From: Telopea speciosissima
Taxonomy: Eukaryota; Streptophyta; Magnoliopsida; Proteales; Proteaceae
Direction of reading: 5' to 3'
NCBI RefSeq assembly: GCF_018873765.1
Contig: NC_057923.1
Span: 59,762,593 to 59,826,592 of the forward strand
Length of the DNA: 64,000 bases
Below are positions 46,567 through 58,600 of this stretch, piece after piece. Position 1 is the first letter of the stretch. Each line of letters starts with the position of its first letter. The position numbers and the translations under genes are program-made. Below the pieces are notes generated by a model that was not told where the DNA came from, searched no databases, and was given only the letters and a program-made list of their open reading frames with translations.

Positions 46567-49500
46567 TTATGAGAACAAACAAACAAAAAGCTGTGAGAGG
46601 TTTGTACAAACAGTCCTATAGACATTGCGGGCTATATTTTTCACAAGGTTTAGACATATGAGGTTCCCATCCTTAGAGAAATTTACATGCTGGGTCCGGT
46701 TAGCTATATAGAAGAAGTCTTTAATTAACAACCACGGCCAAGGGCATATAGTAGGAGATGGAAGAGTTGCTGATATTATCGGATGATCAGCCCAAACTTC
46801 GGTTATCTTCAACCCAATGCTTGCCGCTCGATCCCATCCACGACGGATCGCAAAAAGAAGTGCCCCAAGCTCACCATTGTTAAAGGTTGTGCCTGCATCA
46901 AAAAAAGTCATAGTGCCCTGGATCAAGAAGGCGTATGCCCACGCTGCGGAGGGCGATCCTGTGGTAGAGTATCCTGCACAAATAAGAATGGATTTATTTA
47001 ACACGGGTATCCGAGTAATTGGTGTAGGTAAAGATAAATCCGCATACACAGAATTAGTGGAGGGGTGACAGGTGGTAGGGCTCAGTTGAAGATCGCTAAT
47101 CCATCGCTGTATCTGTTCTAAAACCCAATGTGGACTTGGTAATTCCAATCCCACTACAGCCTTATTCCTAGCAGCCCAGATAAAGTAACATGTAATGAAA
47201 AAGACACTAAAAAACCATTTTAACAAATGTTTATCAGATTTCAAGAGGTGAAAAAAATGAAAGCATACACATTTCAGATTGGGCTGCTGGAATAAATCAG
47301 GTCTCAGGGCTAAAGGCCCGCTGGGCCAGATATGCTTAACCCAATCGTAGGCAAGGAATAGGTGGCAGTATAGGATTCGACACCAGTCCCACAAAAAACA
47401 CAATTATCATATACTCTAACCCATCTAGAGAGCATATCTTTGGTAAGTAAACCTGTATGAATTAAATGCCAGGTAAAAAGCTTAAACTTGGGATGAATTG
47501 GTAACTTCCAAAAAAACTTCCACCAAGCAGATTCCGTAGATGATAACATCATAGAGGTTCCAACAATGGACCTAGCAACAACTTTTGTTGTTAGCATGCT
47601 GTTAGAAGATTGAACACAAATCCAGTAATCTGGCGAATTGGTAATATTAATAGAAGTAACAGCGGTGGAAATTGAGGGATTAACATAAGAGCTCAAAAGG
47701 GAAATGTTCCACTGGCTATTAAGAATAAAAGAACTTACCAACGCTGATCTACCCAACGCAGGAGGTTGTTGGCCATGCAGGGAAGCGAGGTTACCTGGAA
47801 ACTGTGGTATCCAGTTGTCATACCAAAAGGAGGTGGATTGCCCATTCCCAATCCTTTTAGACACCAAAAGCTCCAAGTCGGGTATGATGGAAGTAATGTT
47901 GTTCCAAACCCAAGAACCCTTCTTTGATCGTATTGAAGGATCGAAGATAGAGCGGTTAGCAAAATATTTGCTTTGAAGAATTTTAGCCCACAAAGATTGG
48001 GGTTCCGTAAGCAAACGCCATCCTAACTTAATGAGCATAGCTTTATTGTGTACTTCTGCCTTACGAAAGCCTAACCCTCCCTTAATAAGGGGTGTGCACA
48101 TCTTGTCCCACGAGATCAAGCACGCTTTCTGCTTGGAAGTTTTTGGTTGACCTAACCAAAACTGGAGACAGAGAGAGTTAATTTAATGACAAGTTTTCAA
48201 AGGAAACCGGAAACAATTCATGAAGTAAGCCGGTGTAGATGCAAGCATAGATTTAATGAGAACACTGCATCCTGGATAAGAGAGCAGATTGGATTTCCAT
48301 GTGGACAACTTGGTTTGCATTTGTTGGACCACCCCCTGCAGATTGCAATACTTAGACCTGCCATGAAACAGATTAGTACCCAGATAGCGAGACTCCGAAG
48401 ACATCTCCTTAATCCCAATCAGAGTACATAGAGTACGCCGCAAATCCGATGGGACATTCCTGCTAAAATGTATACTGCTCTTGGATAAATTGATTTCCTG
48501 ACCAGAGAGGTCGGAAAAAAGATCAAAGACAGCCTTGAGAGTAAGAATATCATCTGTAGTAGCATGACAAAAAAGAAATATATCATCAGCAAACAACAGA
48601 TGAGTGATCTTAGGCGAACCTCTAGAGATCTTAATGCCATGGAAAGTATTTAATTCACGGTAATCCGCCAGTAAGCGGGAAAGAACCTCCATAGCCATTA
48701 AGAACAGATACGGACTAAGAGGGCAGCCTTGTCGCAGACCCCTAGAAGCATTAAAAAAACTCAAAAGGGCTGCCATCCAACTTAATAGAGAAAGAAGCAG
48801 TAGCAATTAAATTACACACCAAAGAGATCCAATGTTCATTAAAACCCAAAAATTTAAAGACTGACAAAATTAAACCCCATTCAACACGGTCATAAGCTTT
48901 GAACATGTCAATTTTAATAGCAACAAATCGAGATTTTCCTCGGGTATGGTTAAGAAAATAAAAAATTTCCTGGGCAATAATGATATTATCTGTGATTTGT
49001 CACCCAGGAATGAAGGCAGCCTGGAACGGAGAGATAAAAGCAGGTAAATACCCCTTTAGTCTGTTAGCAATGAGCTTTGACAGAAACTTATAAGTAACAT
49101 TACACAGGCTAATTGGTCTGAAATCCCCGACCAAGGAAGCACCCTCGGATTTAGGGATCATACAAATCAGAGTGTGATTAATCCCATGAGGGAGAAGGCC
49201 GGACTCAAAAAAAGTTGAAGCCATCAGGCCAATGTCAAAATGAACAAAATCCTAGCATTTCTGGTAAAAACTCGCACTAAACCCATCCATCCCTGGTGCC
49301 TTAAGGGGTCCAATGGAAAAAACCACCTGCTTCACCTCATCCAATGATGGTGAGGAAACTAGTGAAGAACAATCGCCCAAGTCGGGCAAGGGAGGAAATA
49401 AACATTCAACGAAGGTGGGATCAAGGGGGTTAACTGTAGTAAATAAGTCATGAAGGTTGGTTGCAAAGACCTTGGCCATATCCTTAGGGTCGTCAAATTT

Positions 49501-50643
49501 GTCACCTTCAGAGTCAAAAATAAAATTAATTCGCCTCCGCCGAAGATTTGATTTAGTGATAGTATGATAGAATTTAGTATTACGATCACCGTCCTTGATG
49601 TAGAGATGTCTAGCCTTTTGCAACCAGAACGTCTCTTCTGCCGCAAAAATCCAGTCTGCCTGCTTACAGAGGGTCTTCAACAAATCAAAATCCGGGTTAG
49701 GGGAGTCTGAGAGGAGATGGGTCATGAAGAATAAGTTGCTTTTCAAATGATCCACATGGCCAAAAACATCCTTGTTCCATCTCTTCAGATGATTCGAAAC
49801 GGTAGCCAACTTGCAGGGAACAAGTTGCATTGGTTGAGAGAGCCAAGCAAAAGAACAGAAAGAAAAGAACTTCGGGTGATGCATCCAAGCTTCATGGAAA
49901 TGGAAAAGCTTCTTGTAAGAGGGGCAAGAACCCAAAGTGGAGAGCAAAATCGGATTATGATCTGAACCCAACGGTGACAATTTAGAAAGATGCGCAAAAG
50001 GAAAAGATTGAAACCATGCATGGTTAGCGAAGGTACGATCCAAACATTCCTTAATTAGTCTAGGTGGTTTTTGTTTATTGGACCACGTGAATCTGGGCCC
50101 AGAGAGAACAATTTCTTCGAGATGAAAGGAGAAAATAAGATCAAGTAGAGCTCTCCCCAGAGTCGAGAGAGAGAATTGGGTACCCCCGAACTTATCCGCC
50201 TTATCAATAATCTCATTAAAGTCCCCAATAATGCAGAAGGGATGCTATAGGGTGTGAAGGAACGAGCCAAGAGATTTCCAAAAACCCGTTCGTAAAGCCG
50301 GCTGGGGAGGTGCATAGATGCAAATAAACCAGTGAGACTCATTAGAACCATTAGAAATTAGTATGGCAATGCAGTGTTCCATCAAAACACAAGAAGCCAC
50401 ACGAACATGAGGTAGAGTCAGAACCCATAAACCTCCCTTCTTGCCATGTGTTCCCCCACTGTTTTGGAAACCAGTAGAGAGATAAGTGTTAAAGGGCCTT
50501 TTTTGGTGGAGTTGTTCATGATTAATGCATTTAATTTCACATAGGAAAACTACATCGGGGTGGTATTTATGGAGGTGAAAGGCAAGACATTTACGGGTAA
50601 AATTGCTATTTAATCCACGAGTATTCCAGGAAAAGAATAACAT
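46567..50643 (-). pseudogene. LINE ORF2: endonuclease-reverse transcriptase, broken
   Basis: Starts MLFFSWNTRGLNSNFTRK at 50643. The endonuclease has CEIKC, GDFNEII and SDHNPI. The reverse transcriptase has IKIDMFKAYDRVEW, GLRQGCPLSP and LLFADDIFLF (about 48605), and CVFCGTGVES comes later. In-frame stops lie at 50245 (TAG), 49252 (TAG), 48999 (TGA) and 48183 (TAA). A one-base expansion of a T run near 48755 shifts the frame, and a second shift lies near 47370-47400. The last part has AAWAYAFL and FFDAG, suggestive of an RNase H-like domain but not certain. Confidence 0.87.
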
Positions 50644-51027
50644 AGTGCAATAAAATAAATAAATAGGGAAGAAAAGAGACGTACAGAAACGAAAAATTCT
50701 AATAGGCACCCAGTTACGATGGGATGCACGCCAATTGAGTTCCCAAATACTGTAGGAGAAAGCAAGTAGTAAAACAAAGAAAACATAATAGCAGTGAAAA
50801 AGATGGAGGATCAAAGAGGGCATACTAACCGGGTTTGTCGCATCAGAGGTTACCGTGGTCAACGACGCAAGACTAGGCACCAAGTTAGTGACAATGGGAG
50901 CAGGACCTCTAGGAATAATGCAGCGAAAGTCTAGAACCCAATCGTGAATCATAGAAAAGAGACCAGTAGGGTCAAAACACCAAGCCAAAGCAGCATCCAA
51001 ACTCGAACGGAATACAGTCATGAACTT

Positions 51028-52384
51028 TCATTTTTTACGAACAGAACCATCAAGAGGGTGCTCAACAAAGATCCTTCTCTGGTTGACAGACGCTCCCGTA
51101 GTCATCGGGTTCGAGGCCACCCCAAAAGAAGGGTCAAGATCCAGGTCTGGCAGAAACGCGGGAGGGTCCGAAAGCGTGATCAAAGGAGAAGTGATGGCCA
51201 GCAGGGACAGATCATCGGGTAAACCCACAGGGCTATGTTCCTCCAAAATGGACTCAAAGAAGTCAGTAGCAACCGGGGAAAGTGGAACCCCGCCATCAGA
51301 ATCCTCGGTAGGAAGTTGGATCAGGAGGGCGAAGCATCCAGCAATCAATCCAAAGCCCGCGTTCTCAATATCAGAATTTTTCTAGTCCATCTCAACTATA
51401 ACCAGCTCATGCCCTGTCGTAGCATCAGCAGGCGTGTTCACCATTCTGTCATCATTGGCGGTAGGGTCAGTCTCAGTGGATGGCCCGGCCTCTAAACACA
51501 GGGTACTCAAATGCTGTTGAGGACCACCCTCCAAGCAAGTGGAATTCATTCTAAGTGGGAGAGTGAGTGCATGATCAAAGAGACCCGAAGAAGCAACAAC
51601 ACAAGAACCACGAGATTCATCAGAGTAAGGGCAGATTCCAGCATAGTGAGTGATTCTACCACAATTAAAACATATTTGGAAAGCCTCATACTGCAACCTG
51701 ACCGGTAGTAAATCCCCCTTTGTATTTCTAATTTTGGAGTGGAGAACAACCGGCCTTTTCCATTTAAGGTTAACCTTCACATGAGCCACATCACGAGGCA
51801 GACCAATGTCATTTTGATAATACAATCGTAGCACCTTACCGACGTAAGAAATTGCCTGTCTAAGGGTCTCCGAAGAGTAGGCATCAATTGGAACCGACCG
51901 CACTTGCACCCAAATGGCTACATTCTCTCTCTCGGAGGCAAAGAAGGCATCGTCCAATGCATGGGGTACGAGCACACCACCACGGAGACAGATCCAGGAG
52001 CTGTTCTTGGGCCGCAAGCGACAACAAATGGACTACACACATCCCTTCTCCAATCCAAGTAATACTAGTAACACCAAGAGAATTCCAAAGTTTATGGAAC
52101 TGGTGACAGAGAAAGTCTCCTGAGGGTTTAGGCATGCCCACAGAGAACCCAAATAGCATAGGCTGAGCACGAGCGTAGTAGCTTGACAACGGGAGCCCAT
52201 CAACGCCGACAGCAAAAAGATCAGAGTTGATAGTCCATTCAGCATCAGGGATAACTTCTTCCGTAACCTAGGGGCGCATGGATGACTCCCCCCTCTCCGG
52301 GCGAAAATCCAACCGATAGCGACTACGGTAGTGTCGTCGAAAAGGGGAACCAAAAGATCTACGTTGAGCACCATGGTTCTGCAT
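51028..52384 (-). pseudogene. LINE ORF1 (DUF4283/zinc-knuckle protein), broken
   Basis: Opens MQNHGAQRRSFGSPFRRHYR at 52384. A DUF4283-like part follows (MLFGFSVGMPKPSG, LSPWWCA, IWVQVRSVPIDA), then an intact CCHC knuckle CFNCGRITHYAGIC at about 51670-51630. Stops lie at 52268 and 51382 and there is at least one frameshift near 51950. The intact knuckle shows what the stop codon at 18863 destroyed in the sister element. Confidence 0.82.
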
Positions 52385-52977
52385 GGGAAGAAATGCAACA
52401 AAAAAACCCAAGCAGAAAAGAAAATATAAACAAATAGTTAGCAGTAGGCAAGACCCCACTCAGGAGATCAAACCAATCAGTGAAAACCAACAAAATAGAA
52501 AGAAAAGGCAAGAATCTAGGACCCAAAATCAAGCCGCAAAGCACCCCATAACCGCAAGAAAAGCAACCCCAACAGAACAGAGGAAGCAGATCAAATGGAA
52601 AATGGGTGAACTGGGGAAGAGAAAAGTAACAGAAGGAATGCAAAAGTGGCAAAAAACAGTAAAAAGCAGGAAGAAACGCAAGAGATCCAAGAGTCTAGTC
52701 CAGCGCAAGACCACAGTAACCAAGGACAACAAAACCCAGTAAAGAAGGGGAAATGAAGAGAGGGTAAGTAGGAAACGGGTTAGCAATAAAGGGATATTAA
52801 AAGGATAAGACAAGCATAATCATGAGAACTCTACCAATAGGAAACCCCTCAAAGTTGGAAGTATACATAGTTTTTTCTATAGCACTTTTCTCCTCCCAAC
52901 CCTCAAAGTTTGGAGTAAGATTTTATAATCCATGGAAAAAGCTTGTTTACCCCATGTTATATTGGTAGGAGTCTCTC

Positions 52978-53154
52978 GGATCTTTATCACCTCCAGTTGG
53001 CTGCCCGTCCCAGTTCCCCAGTTCCTCTAACAAAGGGGGGCTGAAATGACCTCTCTACCCATGCCCAAACACCCTGCCCGGGTGGGGTCCACCATCCCCT
53101 ATTAGAGGAACTGGGGAACTGGGCCGATCAGCAAACTGGAGGTGATAATTTTCC
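52978..53154. mobile_element. Foldback MITE, Mutator-like
   Basis: The 9-bp repeat GAGTCTCTC lies at 52969-52977 and 53155-53163. The ends GGATCTTTATCACCTCCAGT and GGAAAATTATCACCTCCAGT (right end, reverse complement) are near-identical. The arms also share CAGTTCCTCTAA/TTAGAGGAACTGGGG. The core CGGGTGGGGTCCACC is shared with the element at 45615. Confidence 0.85.
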
Positions 53155-53163
53155 GAGTCTCTC

Positions 53164-54370
53164 CTTGTTTACATAACATGAAAAACATCTCCTTGTTTAG
53201 TTGTTCTCTAGGAAACGGCGTGGCAGGGAAGGGAAATTTATAAAGGAAAATGAACGCTACCCGTCGCGTGGTTCCTACGCCCAAACACAAGATCGCTTGG
53301 GTTCACCGTTTAACCCCCAATAAACTCAAAAATCCCACAAAACAATCAATAGATTCTTGTCTACATCTCTCTCCGTCTTATGGGGGCGGCAATTACATCT
53401 TTCTTCGAGGGTTCCCCTTTGTTTTTAGGTGCAAGGTGCAAACTCCTAGACTAAAATCCTCTGCAATGCGAGTATTTGGCCGTGCAATGTAGTGAGGGTC
53501 AGAGAGCTCGACACATAGAAGAAGGTTCATTCAATGGTACGAGCCTAATGCACGGCATTTTTTTTCCCCAAACTCCCCCACAAAGTTCTTTTTGCAACAA
53601 AGTTCATGATCCTCTAGATCTAAGGCACATGGACTACCATTGCAGCCCCAAGATCATGGATTCTATAAAGCCTGGAGAATATCTCATGTCATGGATTTAC
53701 GGAGGCATATGCACCGTTCTTTTCTTCTTATGGCCAAAGGGTGTTAAACAATTTGATTTCGGTTAAACATCCCGGTTCGATTTAACCCTATAAGAGAATC
53801 CATGAAAGGTCATCATTGACTCGCTTTGAAAAATCGATTTAAACGGTTTCTGTTTGATTTTGAAATATTTGTTGTACATCTAAGAGTGTTAAAGGGTTTA
53901 TTCAGTTAAACAATCCAGTTTAATTTAAACCATTTAATTAAGCAAGCTTGCTTTTGAAACCATAACCGAATCATTTATTAAATAGTTTCACGATTTGAAT
54001 TTAAACGTTGATTCAATTTCGATAAACAGTTTCGATTTGATTTTGACACGCTTATTTATTTATAGGTACCATCGACCTTTATATAACCAAATAGAGGGAA
54101 CCTCAGGTCAAACTAACTGTTGGATGGGAAGTGAACCTTAGACCAGCCATTTGTAAATTTTGGATCCCATTTCCACTACAGTATCTAGATTCAGGATCGA
54201 TCACCCCATAAACCGATATGGGATCGAATACGGACCAGCGTAACCGTTTTGCCCCTAATTTTCTTAAGAAATCGATTAATTTTTTCTTTTTAACTCTTAG
54301 TTTATATTATTACATTGAAGTCATGCCACCATATAACACAACATGTCGAGACCTTTATCTTTCCCGATGA
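53164..54370. other. Repeat-rich spacer
   Basis: It holds a partial end of the 15630-type MITE near 53246. Two related tracts (about 53740-54055) start AGGGTGTTAAAC or AGAGTGTTAAAG and run into GATTTTGACACGC, similar in style to the elements at 1992 and 45117. No gene is supported. Confidence 0.4.
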
Positions 54371-54379
54371 TACTCCAAA

Positions 54380-55122
54380 GGATCCGGCTCCTCTCCAGGG
54401 AGTGCCCAGGGGTATCCAAGGGTAGAATCGGGCTATGCCACAAATATCTCGGTGTAAGCCTAGGAATGTGTGCGGTATAACTCAATGGTTAGATTAAGGG
54501 TATCAAAACCTAACCCCAACTGTTAAGACCGACCGAAAAAATCCGAGACCGAACCAAACTGATCCTTATTGGATTGGTTTTGGACTGGGGTATGAAGGGA
54601 CCAATTGAAAACCGGACCACACCGGACTGACTGATAACAAACCAAAAACCAAACCAAATGAAACTAATAAGAAAATAATGAGTATAAGGTTATGAATCAT
54701 TGAATTGATTTCAATATTAGTGAGCAAATTTGTAAGATAAATTGTTACAAATCAATGAATATGAGATTCAAAAAATAGGAAAATTGATTTATAACGACGC
54801 TTGTTCCATTCTCCTTTTTAAGTGTGGGGCTAATGAAATATTTAATATAGTTGAAAAGAGAAGAAGAAAATAGGCACAATCTGAACCCAGCTAGTTTAAA
54901 AAAACCCCGACGTCGAACTAAATCCAAACTGATATCAACTCAGTATCATAAACCAAAACCAACATGAAACCAAACCGCACCGAAACCAAAACCAAAAAGT
55001 TCTTATTGAATTGGTCTCGGTTTCTTTACAAGCCACATCGAAACCAAAAAATCTGAACCGACCCATTGACATCCCTACACTGGATGCTCTTTGGGTGGGC
55101 TCCCTGGAGAGGAGCTCAATCC
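54380..55122. mobile_element. Foldback MITE with an insertion of about 580 bp
   Basis: Ends GGATCCGGCTCCTCTCCAGG and GGATTGAGCTCCTCTCCAGG (right end, reverse complement) are flanked by TACTCCAAA at 54371-54379 and 55123-55131, a perfect 9-bp duplication. From about 54497 (AGGGTATCAAAACC) to about 55075 (CATTGACATCCCT) it contains a block of ACCAAACC/AACCGAAAC drifting words that looks like a separate insertion. The outer element is a relative of the one at 24640. Confidence 0.7.
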
Positions 55123-55131
55123 TACTCCAAA

Positions 55132-55604
55132 GATGTCAAAGTTTGAAGGAGAAAGTTTTCTTTCACCACACAATCTTAGGATTCTAAGGTTTTAGTTTTG
55201 TTCCATTGTCTCAGGATTTGCAAACAACAAAGAATCATTAGCTTTTTGACAGTCAATAATCCAGTCTAACCTCCAGCAATTTTTTTGGTGAACTTAAATC
55301 TCCAGTAATTAGAAACTAGAAAACATAGAGCAAGTACAATAAGTGAAAATACACGAGTCAGAAGACAGTACTTTGTTAACCTAAATTTGGATAAAATTTA
55401 ATTTAAATAACAGAGTGCCCAACTGATCACTATATCAGAGATTTTTGGGGCCATCTGTATTCTTTTCAATGGCCCAAAGTTGATTCATTTTTCCTGATTT
55501 CCTAATTACTGATCTTGTAACCAGATTTTCCTCTAACCAAATGCCCAAGTGAATGGGTTTACAACAATAGATTATATTAATCACATGATTATAGACCGGC
55601 TGGC
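55132..55604. other. Spacer and 3' region of the PUR2 gene
   Basis: No gene or clear repeat. The part nearest 55605 should be the 3' UTR of the GAR synthetase gene. Confidence 0.4.
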
Positions 55605-58600
55605 TTACTCCTTCGCAGCTAATTGTCTTTGGGGAAGCGCTCTCCAACCGATATCTCGCCTGTAGAACCCTTCTGGCCAATTGATTTCTTCAACAGCTTG
55701 GTAGGCTCTCTCCCTGGCTTCTTCAATATCTCTTCCCGTGGCTGTAACCCCAAGTACACGACCACCAGTGGCTATAATGTTTCTATCAGAGTCGAATGCA
55801 GTTCCAGCATGAAATATCTTAACTGATGGAGCAACAAGTTCCGCTTCTTCAAGGTTCCGAATCACAGTCCCCTTCTCATAGGCCCCGGGATAGCCCCGAC
55901 TTGCCATCACCACCACCATAGCTGAGCCTGGTGACCAACGTAGTGAAACCCTACTCAACTCACCTCTACAGGCTGCAAGCAGAACTTGTGCCAGATCAGA
56001 TTCTAAACGGACCATCAAAACCTATGTAGATGAGTCCACAAATAGAGTTTTAGATAGAGAAGAACATTACAATATGTAGACAATACAATCTAAAATGCCG
56101 ATTATTTAAGGTCTCCAATATAAGTTCTGTCCTACGCTTTAATGATCTTCTGTTTTTAAACCATGGTTCTAAATCTCGGTCGAAACTTGCAGTTTTGTCT
56201 GAGATATCTTGGTTTCTTGATGAGATAAGCTGCGACTTTAAAAAATTCCCATTGGACAACCAGTAACTCTTCCCCTATTCTAACAATTTAAATAAATGAG
56301 GACTGACACTTGTAAAATAATGACTAATGAAGCAAAACTACTAGTTTGGATTGTATAAATTGGGGAGACAGCCAGCCGGTCCTGTAAATTTATAAATTGC
56401 CGCTAAATTGACTTATCATAACCCATTACTCATTTCTAGACTCTAGTACATAAATTAATAATTAATAGCAATCAGTAACCAAAAGGATAATTCAGTGCCT
56501 GTGCATCTACCCAAATGTTAGGCAAGCTTCCATATATATGATGCGCAACAAGTGGTGTTTATACACTGAAGGGTAGCCAAATGATCCTAAACAGAAACAA
56601 TATCAGGCTAATTAACACAGATGCTCAGTCAAGTAATTCATAATGATCCAAAAGAATGAAAGTATTGGATGGCCTGAAATCATTTTAATCAAATTAAGTA
56701 TTGACCAAGGAACTCCAGCCTATTAATCATCTCAAGCAACTGACCTACAGTCACCCTCCCGTCTCTTATCCTCCCAACCAGCCTCAATACCCCAAGTGAA
56801 TGTAATCAATTTCAAATGAACTAAAAGGGAGGGGGGAAGGGAAGGAACTCCAGCCAAGGGCTACAGCATTTCTACAACCCCGCTTTCCCATTCTGTGCAT
56901 CCTGAAATTGTGCTAACAAACATGAACTCAAACTGTGGATTAAAAGAGGGGGGGGAGGGATCCAGACCTCTCTTTCCCATTCTATGCATACTGAATTGTG
57001 CTAACAAATAATCAAGAACTCAAACTGTGGATGAACCGAGAAATAAAATATTAACTAGGATACTGTTAGCTAACCTGGCATTCCGGGTCTCCAAAGCGCA
57101 CGTTGTACTCAATGAGCTTAGGTAGTCCAGATTTCTTCTCAATCATGAGCCCAGCATATAAGACCCCAACAAACTTGCAGCCCTCTGCTAACATGCCTTT
57201 CACCGTTGGGGAAATTATAGATCTCATAACCAAAGATTGAAGCTCTTCAGTTAATATGGGTGCCGGAGAATAAGCTCCCATACCGCCTGTATTGGGGCCT
57301 GTATCACCATCCCCTACTCGCTTATGGTCCTGAGCTGATTCAAGAGGAATGGCATTCTCACCATCCACTAGGGCAAAAAATGATGCTTCCTCCCCTTCAA
57401 GAAACTCTTCAACAATGACCTGGGAACCAGCAGATCCAAAAACGCCCTTCACCAGCATAGAATCAACAGCTTCGTACGCCTCCTCCAGCGTCATAGCAAC
57501 AATAACTCCTTTTCCAGCAGCTAACCCATCTGCTTTTATGACAATAGGTGCTCCTTGCTGTTGAATATACTTCTTTGCATCTGTTGCGTCTGTAAATGTT
57601 TGATACTGCAGGAATTAATTAACACATTAAAATAAACTCCCAAAATTTCAACAAGCAGAAAGACCCAAGTACCCTGATTCCTGTTAAAACAAGAAAAGCT
57701 AGCTAAATATTTTGAGGGTCAAAAAAAAACATTACTTGCAAGTCAAAAATGATATAGAAACTTGCAACAGTTTTTGAATTCAGAGGAACATAAAAGGCAT
57801 TCCTCAAATTTCTTTCAGCATAGACTGATGTGACCAAATCCTTCTAATTTGGGAAGATCAGTAGGCTTTACAGTAATGTTCCGCTTCTCTCTGCTCCCCT
57901 TGTCTGTTCTGTTCAAAATCCTACACCATTAAAGCACTAATTGGAGGCAGTGTTTTGCCACTTATTGTCATGTGATCATTTTATGCTAGAGGGCAGAACA
58001 GCAAAGAAATTTTCTGATTCACTTCTCAGTCTACTTTCCTAATGGTTTTTTCCTCCAAGACCTAACCCTCCTAACCAACTCAACTAAAACTCAGCCTTAC
58101 ACCAACTAAATGGGGTCAACTACATGGATCCTCTTTCATCGATCACCCTATCCCTCCTAACCAATGTATTAGAAACAGAAGGCCATTGAATCTACTGAAA
58201 TACTTCATCTAACCAATGCTTTCACTAGGATAGCTAGATTCAGCCTTCTTCGGACAATGTTGATGCAAGCTGGATTAACAAACCTTAATTAGCTCCCTTA
58301 CGGGCCCCACCAGATTAAACCAAATCAAGTATCATCAATTAACATCTAAAATTGACAGAACCAATGCTGGTTATACCCAGGTAGCTTGTCTCCTTCAGCG
58401 CAGTTGAATAACGCCAGTACCCCGCACCTTGTAAGCATAATGAAACTCTTAACAAAGTGCATTTTACTGTCCTAACACAGACATCCAAACAGGGGTGTAA
58501 ATGAATAGCCGAAATCCGTTTCCGTTTCCGTATCCGTTTAGCACTATCTGAATCCGTCCGAAAGCTAAACAGATGCGGATACGGATAGGCTATAGCTATC

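Larger units (their letters stand above)
46556..52850 (-). mobile_element. LINE (L1-type) retrotransposon, inactive, minus strand
   Basis: Same family as the element at 17468. The poly(A) tail appears as 13 Ts at 46556-46568. ORF2 (50643-46567) and ORF1 (52384-51028) follow on the minus strand, then a leader whose 5' end I cannot fix; about 52.8-53.0 kb by comparison with the sister copy. No convincing target duplication was found, which fits an older insertion or a rearranged 5' end. Both ORFs are broken. Confidence 0.88.

Noticed and set aside
46569-52832. ATGAGAAC at 46569 and again near 52824 as target duplication of the second LINE
   Set aside because: The left copy lies inside the LINE 3' end, before the A tail, so it cannot be flanking DNA; the match is chance.
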